Of a stretch of DNA of 6,480 bases, positions 1 through 5,627 are shown one piece after another (positions within the stretch are counted from its first letter, which is position 1; every line of letters begins with the position of its first letter). Position numbers and translations under genes: made by a program. The stretch is from Burkholderiales bacterium (lineage in GTDB: Bacteria > Pseudomonadota > Gammaproteobacteria > Burkholderiales > Burkholderiaceae), in assembly GCA_903643055.1 (NCBI GenBank), contig CAHJWV010000534.1, positions 1 through 6,480 of the forward strand. Direction: 5' to 3'. The notes beneath the pieces were generated by a model. It searched no databases. It had not been told where the DNA came from and saw only the letters and a program-made list of their open reading frames with translations.

Positions 1-32
1 TAACGCTGCGCCGAGCGCGGGCCAAACATGAA

Positions 33-68
33 AAAACGCCGCCGGGGCGCAGGCCTCGGCGGCGTTTT
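33..68 (-). terminator. Intrinsic terminator of rne
   Basis: An 11-bp perfect inverted repeat (33-43 with 58-68, core ACGCCGCC/GGCGGCGT) extends inward through 44-48/53-57 to a four-base loop at 49-52. One inner pair (45/56) is G-U read rightward and A-C read leftward. Read on the minus strand, the stem is followed by six T residues (complement of 31-36), the classic rho-independent arrangement, and it begins 36 bp beyond the rne stop codon. Read on the plus strand, the stem is followed by only four T residues (65-68), so it may also stop transcripts entering from the left, with less certainty. The leftover bases 1-32 are too short to assign to any gene. Confidence 0.9.
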
Positions 69-104
69 CAATGGACCAGGGCGGCAAGCCCTGGATCGCA
101 TCGA

Positions 105-3100
105 TCACGTGCGGTGTGCTGCATCCTGTTGAGTTTCGAACGGCAGTTTGATCTGTGACAGATCCTTGCGTGTTTCGACCAACACCAACGGGCCTTCATC
201 GATCACCGGGGCTTGCTTGGGCTCGCGGGGCACGTGAACCGGCTTGGGCTCGCGCGATATGGCTTCCTGCACGTTGCGGATCTTCGATGCGTCGGAGTTG
301 ACCCACTGCAGGCCGGCCGATTGAGCGATCGATTGAAGCTCGTCGGTTGGCAACACGAAGGGCTCAGTCTCGGCAACAACCGCCACCGGGGCCGGTGTTG
401 GCGCGGCACCCACGGCTGCCGGTGGCACCACCGCTGCCAAAGCGGCAATCGGCAGGGCGGGCGCAGCGACAGGCTGCACAAGGCCGGCGGCAACCGGTGC
501 TTCTGCAGGCACAGGCGCTGCCGCACGCACTTCCGGCGCGGTCGCTTGCTGCGATTCGAAGCGAGACGCCGCGGGCTGAGCAACATCGGTCGGCGCTTCT
601 GCTTGCAGTAGCGATTCCTGAGGTTGCTCGCCCAAAACGCCTGCTGTCGCCGAATCACTGCCTGTTGGAGCGCCTTCCGTACCTTCTTCGCGGCGTTCAC
701 GGCGATGACGATCCCGACCACGGCCACGACGACGGCCGTCGCGCTCACCACGCTCGTTCTCGGCGTCTGCAACCGCGCCTTCGCCTTCAGCCGACTCCAG
801 CTTTTCAGCCACGGGCTCCTGCGCTGTTACCTCGGCATGGGCAACGAACGGCGTGTCATCGTGTTGCACCGGTGTCTCTTGCGCGCCGTTGGTATTCTCA
901 ATGCCTTCCGGCGCATCGTTCGGGCGCGTTTCATCCCCACGGTCGCGGCCTCGGCCTCCTCTGCGATTGCGGCGACGGGCTTGGGGCTCGCCTTGCTCTG
1001 TCGGTGCAGCATCCTGCGCGTTGGCACCGGGAAGCGTGTCGACAAAAGCGCGTGCCGATGTTCCGTCTTCGACAGCGGCTTCAGTCGGTGCGGGGCGGCG
1101 TGGTTCGCGCTCAGGGCGAGGGCCACGGCCGGGACGGCCGGCACCTTCGCGTTGTGGCTCGGCACTGCCAGCACCGCGGTCGCTGCGTTCGGCGCGCTCT
1201 GCACGCGGTTCGTTGCGAGCCTCCGGTGCTTCAGTGCGCGCTTCCTGGCGACGGCCACGTTCTTCCGGTGCGCGGCCTGCGCTGTTTGCAACCTCGACGA
1301 CGGCCTCTTCCGGCTTGTCATTGCGTTCCGGGCGGCGGCCTTTGCCATCGCTGCGACCACCACGCTCGCCGCGCTCACCTCGTTCGGTACGTTCACCGCG
1401 CTGTGCTTGCTCGCCACGCGGTTCGCCATTGCGGCCCGCACCGCCTCGTTCGCCGGGCTTGTTGTCACGTCCACCCCGTCCACCGCGGCCGTTGCGCTCG
1501 CCTCGGCCTTCACGGCGATCGTTCGTGTCCGACGTGGCGACGACGGGTTCGGTGTTAGCAGGTTTGATGGCCGCAGCCGGCTCGCCGCCACCGAACAGGC
1601 TCTTGATCCAGGAGAAGAACCCACCGCCTGCGGCTGGCGCGGGCGTGGCCGCCACTGGCGTCGCAGCCACGGGCGTTGCGACCGGTGCTGGAGCCGGCTT
1701 GGCGACGGCGATCGGTGCCGGCGTTTCCGGCAGGATGCCCTTGATCACCGGCTCTTGCTTGGCCTTGGCCTTTTCGCGGCGCGTGATGCCGACTTCATCG
1801 TCCGGCTCCTCGATCATCGAGTAGCTGACCTGCAAGTTTTCCAGGCGCGGGTCGTCGTGGCGAAGCCGCTCAAGCCGGTAGTTAGGCGTCTCGAGGTGCT
1901 TGTTCGGTACCAGCAGCACGGTGATGCGCTGCTTCAGTTCGATCTTGGTGATTTCGGTGCGCTTCTCGTTCAACAGGAACGAAGTCACCTCCACCGGCAC
2001 CTGGACATGCACGGCGGCGGTGTTGTCCTTCATCGACTCTTCCTGAACCATGCGCAGGATCTGCAGCGCGCTCGATTCGGTGTCGCGGATGTGGCCGGTG
2101 CCATTGCAGCGTGGGCAGGTGATGTGGCTGCCTTCGCTCAAGGCCGGGCGCAGGCGCTGGCGGCTGAGTTCGAGCAGGCCGAATTTGCTGATTGAGCTGA
2201 ACTGCACGCGGGCACGGTCTTGCCGCAGCGCATCGCGCAAACGGGTCTCGACGTCGCGGCGGTTCTTCGACTCTTCCATGTCGATGAAGTCGACGACGAT
2301 CAGGCCACCCAGATCGCGCAGACGCATCTGGCGCGCGATTTCATCGGCGGCTTCGAGGTTGGTGCGGGTCGCGGTTTCTTCGATGTCCGAGCCGCGGGTC
2401 GAACGAGCCGAGTTGACGTCGACCGAAACCAAGGCCTCGGTATGGTCGATCACGATCGCGCCGCCCGACGGCAGGTTCACCGTGCGCGAGAACGCGGTCT
2501 CGATCTGGTGTTCGATCTGGAAACGGCTGAACAGCGGCGCGTCGTCGCGGTAGCGCTTGACCTTGGCCGAGGCCTCCGGCATCACATGGCTCATGAACTG
2601 CTGAGCCTGGTCGTAGATGTCGTCGGTGTCGATCAGGATCTCACCGACATCGGCGGTGAAGTAATCGCGGATCGCGCGGATCACCAGCGACGATTCCTGA
2701 TAAATCAGGAACGCGCCCTTGCCGCCTTGCGAAGCACCGTCGATGGCGCTCCACAGCTTGAGCATGTAGTTCAAGTCCCACTGCAACTCGGGGGCAGTGC
2801 GGCCGATGCCGGCCGTGCGGGCGATCAGGCTCATGCCCTTCGGATATTCGAGCTGGTCGAGGTTTTCTTTCAGCTCTTCGCGGTCTTCGCCTTCGATGCG
2901 GCGTGAAACGCCACCACCGCGCGGGTTGTTCGGCATCAACACCAAGTAGCGGCCGGCCAAGCTGATGAAGGTGGTCAGCGCGGCGCCTTTGTTGCCGCGC
3001 TCTTCCTTTTCAACCTGCACCAGGAGTTGGTCGCCTTCCTTGATGGCGTCCTGGATGCGAGCGGTGCGCACGTCCACGCCATCGCGGAAGAAGTTGCGCG

Positions 3101-3320
3101 AGATTTCCTTGAATGGCAGAAAGCCGTGTCGGTCTTCGCCATAGTCGACGAAGCAGGCCTCGAGCGAGGGCTCGACGCGGGTCACGACGGCTTTGTAGAT
3201 GTTGCCCTTGCGTTGCTCGCGGCCTTCGATCTCGGTCTCGAAGTCCATCAACTTCTGACCATCGACGATGGCCAGGCGACGCTCTTCTTGTTGCGTCGCA
3301 TTGATCAGCATGCGTTTCAT
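105..3320 (-). CDS. rne: Ribonuclease E (endoribonuclease, RNA degradosome scaffold)
   Basis: A 1071-residue endoribonuclease for rRNA/tRNA processing and mRNA decay, close to the E. coli length (1061). Start: ATG at 3320 gives the family N-terminus MKRMLINATQ and has AAGGAG five bases upstream; the reading frame stays open ten codons further up, without such support. Visible in the N-terminal half: S1 domain about 36-118 with F57 and F67 (5'-end and RNA binding in E. coli); 5' sensor R168-T169; catalytic metal-binding aspartates D301 (SVDVN) and D344 (VVDFIDM), matching E. coli D303 and D346; Zn-link CPRCNGTG with C402 and C405, which holds the dimer pair together in the family. From about 520 the protein is low-complexity. 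An amphipathic segment FFSWIKSLF (568-576) probably binds the membrane. Arg-rich RG/ERGG blocks lie at about 601-745, 782-796 and 857-878, and a Pro/Ala stretch at about 930-985. The last 80 residues look conserved again. No frameshift or lost catalytic residue is seen. Partner proteins of the tail cannot be read from sequence. Confidence 0.98.
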   Translation of the reverse strand: MKRMLINATQQEERRLAIVDGQKLMDFETEIEGREQRKGNIYKAVVTRVEPSLEACFVDYGEDRHGFLPFKEISRNFFRDGVDVRTARIQDAIKEGDQLLVQVEKEERGNKGAALTTFISLAGRYLVLMPNNPRGGGVSRRIEGEDREELKENLDQLEYPKGMSLIARTAGIGRTAPELQWDLNYMLKLWSAIDGASQGGKGAFLIYQESSLVIRAIRDYFTADVGEILIDTDDIYDQAQQFMSHVMPEASAKVKRYRDDAPLFSRFQIEHQIETAFSRTVNLPSGGAIVIDHTEALVSVDVNSARSTRGSDIEETATRTNLEAADEIARQMRLRDLGGLIVVDFIDMEESKNRRDVETRLRDALRQDRARVQFSSISKFGLLELSRQRLRPALSEGSHITCPRCNGTGHIRDTESSALQILRMVQEESMKDNTAAVHVQVPVEVTSFLLNEKRTEITKIELKQRITVLLVPNKHLETPNYRLERLRHDDPRLENLQVSYSMIEEPDDEVGITRREKAKAKQEPVIKGILPETPAPIAVAKPAPAPVATPVAATPVAATPAPAAGGGFFSWIKSLFGGGEPAAAIKPANTEPVVATSDTNDRREGRGERNGRGGRGGRDNKPGERGGAGRNGEPRGEQAQRGERTERGERGERGGRSDGKGRRPERNDKPEEAVVEVANSAGRAPEERGRRQEARTEAPEARNEPRAERAERSDRGAGSAEPQREGAGRPGRGPRPEREPRRPAPTEAAVEDGTSARAFVDTLPGANAQDAAPTEQGEPQARRRNRRGGRGRDRGDETRPNDAPEGIENTNGAQETPVQHDDTPFVAHAEVTAQEPVAEKLESAEGEGAVADAENERGERDGRRRGRGRDRHRRERREEGTEGAPTGSDSATAGVLGEQPQESLLQAEAPTDVAQPAASRFESQQATAPEVRAAAPVPAEAPVAAGLVQPVAAPALPIAALAAVVPPAAVGAAPTPAPVAVVAETEPFVLPTDELQSIAQSAGLQWVNSDASKIRNVQEAISREPKPVHVPREPKQAPVIDEGPLVLVETRKDLSQIKLPFETQQDAAHRT

Positions 3321-3325
3321 ATCTG

Positions 3326-3331
3326 CTCCTT
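3326..3331 (-). promoter_or_regulatory. Ribosome binding site of rne
   Basis: On the minus strand this reads AAGGAG, five bases before the ATG at 3320. It decides the start over the in-frame ATG ten codons upstream (3350). A perfect hairpin arm begins one base upstream of it (3333), so access to the site may depend on that fold. Confidence 0.85.
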
Positions 3332-3332
3332 G

Positions 3333-3365
3333 GTTGCGACCGCTACGCAAGCGGGCCGTCGCAAC
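3333..3365 (-). promoter_or_regulatory. Hairpin directly upstream of the rne ribosome site
   Basis: Perfect 8-bp arms GTTGCGAC (3333-3340) and GTCGCAAC (3358-3365) continue inward as CGCT (3341-3344) with AGCG (3350-3353), leaving a 5-base loop and a GGCC bulge (3354-3357). All twelve pairs are Watson-Crick, so the fold is equally good in minus-strand RNA. It ends one base from AAGGAG. It could modulate ribosome loading or serve as an RNase E recognition structure. Confidence 0.6.
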
Positions 3366-3376
3366 TCGTTCAACAT

Positions 3377-3401
3377 GCCGCCTCTGAAACTCAGGGGCGG
3401 C
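3377..3401 (-). repeat. Inverted repeat in the rne leader
   Basis: Arms 3377-3387 and 3391-3401 pair over 11 positions around a 3-base centre (AAC). Position 3383 with 3395 is the one non-Watson-Crick pair: U-G in rightward RNA, A-C in leftward RNA. It stands 11 bases from the ribosome-site hairpin, and together the two could form a stacked fold just ahead of rne. No T-run follows on either strand, so it is not an obvious terminator. Confidence 0.5.
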
Positions 3402-3567
3402 TCATCGATGCACGAGAAACGGAGATGAACCAGAAGGAATCGCCCTGGACTGAAGTGGACATGGCATCAATCATCAATCGATTGGTGGCCGGTCGGGCAG
3501 CAGCGTTGGCGCATGCGTGGCAGTGGGCACAGTGGGCCGCGAGGCTAGTGTTCGGGGTTCGGCCGCA

Positions 3568-3617
3568 GCAATGCCCACGCGCAAAGCCTGCAAGGCACGA
3601 GGCCTGGGCATTGCGCG
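3568..3617 (-). repeat. Inverted repeat with a competing alternative pairing
   Basis: GCAATGCCCA (3568-3577) is perfectly complementary to TGGGCATTGC (3605-3614). The loop contains CGCGCAA (3578-3584), which can instead pair with TTGCGCG (3611-3617); the two stems share 3611-3614 and so exclude each other. Short GCC/GGC pairs inside the loop could add to the first form. Both pairings are Watson-Crick and hold for either strand. Confidence 0.5.
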
Positions 3618-3669
3618 CAATTGGCAGTGGAGGGTGGAAGCTGTGAACATCCGCTTTGATCACTGGACG

Positions 3670-3733
3670 CGGGTGGGAGACTTCAACCGGTCTGCACGAA
3701 GCGTGCAGCCGGGGAGGCGATGTCTCCCGCCTG
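3670..3733 (-). repeat. Nested inverted repeats in the rne leader
   Basis: Inner hairpin: CTGCACG (3692-3698) and CGTGCAG (3702-3708) with a 3-base loop, extended by CCGG (3687-3690) with CCGG (3709-3712) past a single-base bulge at 3691. Outer stem: GGGAGA (3675-3680) with TCTCCC (3723-3728), extendable to 3670/3733 with two non-Watson-Crick pairs. The arrangement resembles a structured RNA element more than a protein-binding site. No known riboswitch was recognised in it. Confidence 0.5.
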
Positions 3734-3840
3734 GAAACCTTTTTGTAGGGTTCGTTCTTGTTTCTCTGTCACACGGGGCTGTGAGCCGCCTCGTCACTTG
3801 GGGACGGGCCCGCTTCACGCCGGGTGCGTTGCATCACCTT

Positions 3841-3864
3841 GTGGCCAGGCTTTCATCTGGCCGC
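3841..3864. repeat. Short inverted repeat with a repeated right arm
   Basis: GGCCAG (3843-3848) pairs with CTGGCC (3857-3862), extendable to 3841/3864 with one G-U on the plus strand. CTGGCCGC recurs as a direct repeat at 3857-3864 and 3881-3888, so either copy could serve as the right arm. In a GC-rich gap such pairs arise by chance fairly often, so this is a weak feature. Confidence 0.3.
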
Positions 3865-3936
3865 CGCGCTTTGCTCGTGTCTGGCCGCAGGTGCGACGTA
3901 AACTCTGAAAAATCAAACACTTACAGCAAAAACGTG

Positions 3937-4968
3937 GTGCAACGCATTATAGGGGCCAAAACTGGCCCGACAACAAGCACCCAGCTGACGTCAACGTCGC
4001 CCAAACCTGCGGTTCAGACCGTTGAAGTTGATGAGTCGTCCGAAGGGCAGCGGCTTGACAACTTTTTGATCAAGCTGATGAAGGGCGTTCCGAAAACTCA
4101 CGTTTACCGTGTCATTCGTTCGGGAGAGGTGCGCGTCAACAAGGGCCGGGCGGCGGCCGACACGCGCTTGGCGATGGGCGATGTCGTTCGCGTGCCGCCG
4201 GTCCGCATGGCCGATAAGAGCGAGGCGCCGGCAGCGCCCGCGCGCGAATTCCCGGTGGCCTTCGAAGACGAGCATCTGCTGGCGGTCAACAAGCCCGCTG
4301 GCGTGGCCGTGCATGGTGGCAGTGGTGTCAGTTCGGGTGTGATCGAACAGCTTCGCCAGGCACGCCCCGATGCCAAGTTTCTGGAGCTGGTCCATCGCCT
4401 GGACAAGGAAACCTCGGGGCTGTTGCTGGTCGCCAAGAAGCGCTCGGCGCTGGTGGCGCTGCAGGAGCAGTTTCGAAGCCGTGAGACCGGCAAGACCTAC
4501 GCGGCACTAGCGATTGGCACCTGGCCTGCCTCACGGCGGGTGATCGATGTAGCCTTGCACAAGTTCTTGACGAGCGATGGCGAGCGTCGCGTGCGTGCCA
4601 TTGATGCGGGCGTAGTGCAAGGCGATGGCGAACCGGAGGGCCGCCGCTCGATCACGCTGGTGCGAGTCGCTCGGCAATTCGCCGATTTCGCTTTGCTGGA
4701 TGTGACGATCAAGACCGGCCGCACTCACCAGATCCGCGTGCATCTGGCAAGCGAAGGCCATCCAATTGCCGGTGATGAAAAGTACGGCGACTTTGCGTTG
4801 AACAAGGCGTTGGCAAAAGGTGATGCGGTGCGTGGCCATCGCTTCGATCGGATGTTTTTGCATGCACGACGGCTGCGCTTTCAGCACCCTGCGACAGGCG
4901 AGGTCATTGAGCTGGAAGCCCCCTTGCCACGAGAATGCGAGGATCTTTTGCAGGCGCTTCAACGATGA
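3937..4968 (+). CDS. rluC: 23S rRNA pseudouridine synthase, RluC type
   Basis: RluA/RluC-family synthase. In E. coli RluC isomerises uridines 955, 2504 and 2580 of 23S rRNA. From GTG 3937 it is 343 residues (E. coli RluC 319). An S4-like RNA-binding domain lies at about 30-88 (GQRLDNFLIKLMKGVPKTHV, then RSGEVRVNKGR). The catalytic domain follows from about 105: NKPAGVAVHGG (118-128), HRLDKETSGLLL (153-164) with catalytic Asp156, and GRTHQIRVHLASEGHPIAGD (261-280). These are full family signatures. The start is uncertain. There is no in-frame ATG near the S4 domain, and the tandem GTG codons at 3934 and 3937 are the nearest usual starts. Neither has a Shine-Dalgarno sequence, and the frame stays open far upstream to 3517, but that extra sequence resembles no protein. 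The stop overlaps the next gene's ATG (ATGA). RluC rather than RluD is preferred because of the S4/KGVPKTHVYR style and the rne neighbour. Confidence 0.93.
   Translation: MQRIIGAKTGPTTSTQLTSTSPKPAVQTVEVDESSEGQRLDNFLIKLMKGVPKTHVYRVIRSGEVRVNKGRAAADTRLAMGDVVRVPPVRMADKSEAPAAPAREFPVAFEDEHLLAVNKPAGVAVHGGSGVSSGVIEQLRQARPDAKFLELVHRLDKETSGLLLVAKKRSALVALQEQFRSRETGKTYAALAIGTWPASRRVIDVALHKFLTSDGERRVRAIDAGVVQGDGEPEGRRSITLVRVARQFADFALLDVTIKTGRTHQIRVHLASEGHPIAGDEKYGDFALNKALAKGDAVRGHRFDRMFLHARRLRFQHPATGEVIELEAPLPRECEDLLQALQR
3946..3973 (-). promoter_or_regulatory. Sigma-70 type promoter of rne
   Basis: On the minus strand the -10 box is a perfect TATAAT (complement of 3946-3951). A -35 box TTGTCG (complement of 3968-3973, four of six bases matching TTGACA) sits 16 bp upstream. 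The expected transcript start is about 3938-3940, giving rne a leader of about 620 bases. It is the only full-consensus -10 I see in the divergent region. It overlaps the first codons of rluC, so RNA polymerase on rne and expression of rluC may interfere. Confidence 0.6.
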
Positions 4969-5627
4969 CCCGACCCCGTCAGTTCGACCTGATTGCTTTT
5001 GACTGGGATGGCACCTTGTTCGATTCGACCGCCATCATCGCCCGCAGCATCCAAGCGGCTTGCCGCGATGTCGGCGCGCCTGTGCCGAGCGATGAATCCG
5101 CCAGCTACGTGATCGGCCTGGGTTTGCTGGAAGCACTGCAACTCGCCGCACCCGGCCTTTCGGCCCAACGCTATGCGGACATGGCCCAGCGTTATCGCCA
5201 TCACTACTTTGCGAGCCAGCACGACATCTTGCTGTTCAAAGGCACGCTGGTGATGCTGCAGGCCTTGAAGGCCCGCAATCACTGGCTGGCCGTGGCCACC
5301 GGCAAATCGCGCGCCGGTCTCGACGAGGCGCTGCAGACCGCAGAGCTGCGCGGTGTGTTCGACAGCACGCGCACGGCCGATGAAACGGCCTCGAAGCCGA
5401 ATCCACAAATGTTGATCGAGCTCATGCGTGAGTTGGGCGTCGAGCCTGAACGCACCTTGATGATCGGCGACACCACACACGACCTTCAATTGGCGCGCAA
5501 TGCCCGAGTCGCAAGCGTCGGCGTGAGCTACGGCGCGCACGAGCCCTCCTCCTTCGAAAGCCTGTCGCCGTTGCACGTCGCACATTCGGTCGATGACCTG
5601 CATCAATGGCTGATCGCCCATGCCTGA
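4965..5627 (+). CDS. HAD-superfamily phosphatase (phosphoglycolate phosphatase-like)
   Basis: A 220-residue HAD subfamily IA hydrolase, expected to be cytoplasmic and Mg2+-dependent, removing phosphate through an aspartyl-phosphate intermediate. All four motifs are present: I, DWDGT (13-17) with nucleophile D13 and acid/base D15; II, T112 in ATGKS; III, K144 in SKP; IV, GDTTHD (168-173) with D169 and D173. A helical cap lies between motifs I and II, about 20-90, as in the Gph/PgmB branch. The substrate cannot be read from sequence: phosphoglycolate is one candidate, a nucleotide or sugar phosphate another. Start: ATG 4965 overlaps the rluC stop by four bases and leads directly into the first strand; the ATG ten codons upstream lies inside rluC and adds non-family sequence. 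The Shine-Dalgarno is weak, which fits coupling to rluC translation. Its end overlaps the Rieske gene by eight bases. Confidence 0.92.
   Translation: MTRPRQFDLIAFDWDGTLFDSTAIIARSIQAACRDVGAPVPSDESASYVIGLGLLEALQLAAPGLSAQRYADMAQRYRHHYFASQHDILLFKGTLVMLQALKARNHWLAVATGKSRAGLDEALQTAELRGVFDSTRTADETASKPNPQMLIELMRELGVEPERTLMIGDTTHDLQLARNARVASVGVSYGAHEPSSFESLSPLHVAHSVDDLHQWLIAHA

Larger units (their letters stand above)
3321..3936 (-). promoter_or_regulatory. Long structured 5' leader of rne mRNA (intergenic gap)
   Basis: This gap of about 610 bp has no credible gene on either strand: the open frames in it lack ribosome sites and resemble no family I know. It carries several strong inverted repeats (listed separately). 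The only consensus promoter points leftward from its right edge, so I read the gap as rne 5' untranslated RNA of roughly 600 bases. E. coli rne has a 361-base leader through which RNase E shortens the life of its own mRNA, so a similar feedback is plausible here. That role is inference; the length rests on the promoter call, and a nearer promoter that I missed would shorten it. Confidence 0.6.

Noticed and set aside
1..30. Possible start of a minus-strand gene (ATG at 29-27) or end of a plus-strand gene (TAA at 1-3)
   Set aside because: The ATG lies immediately after the terminator T-run with no ribosome site, and there is too little sequence to test either idea.
347..1558. 403-codon open frame on the plus strand opposite the rne tail
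   Set aside because: Its His/Arg/Ala/Cys-rich translation is typical of antisense reading of low-complexity high-GC code, with no family resemblance.
1629..1700. Direct repeats in DNA coding for VATPVAATPVAATP in RNase E
   Set aside because: It is a short low-complexity linker repeat, ordinary for disordered tails; no further structure was seen.
624..2195. 523-codon open frame on the plus strand opposite rne
   Set aside because: It is a shadow of the GC-rich, Arg/Pro/Ala-rich rne reading frame. The translation is compositionally biased (Ala/Arg/Cys/Phe) with no recognisable domain and no ribosome site, while the minus-strand frame is an unmistakable RNase E.
3475..3484. 10-bp palindrome CAATCGATTG in the gap
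   Set aside because: It is a single short palindrome with no second copy or nearby promoter elements, so chance is sufficient.
3425..3646. 73-codon plus-strand frame in the rne-rluC gap
   Set aside because: GGAG directly touches the ATG with no spacing, the product shows no family resemblance, and it overlaps strong RNA stems. It is better explained as untranslated leader.
3391..3663. 90-codon minus-strand frame inside the rne leader, considered as a leader peptide
   Set aside because: It starts with GTG without a ribosome site, has no recognisable sequence, and lacks any short attenuator-like layout near rne.
3517..3936. Extension of rluC by 140 codons to ATG 3517
   Set aside because: The added sequence (Arg/Gly-rich, no domain) crosses the inverted repeats and the gap. 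RluC proteins normally start shortly before the S4 domain, so the open frame is most likely chance.
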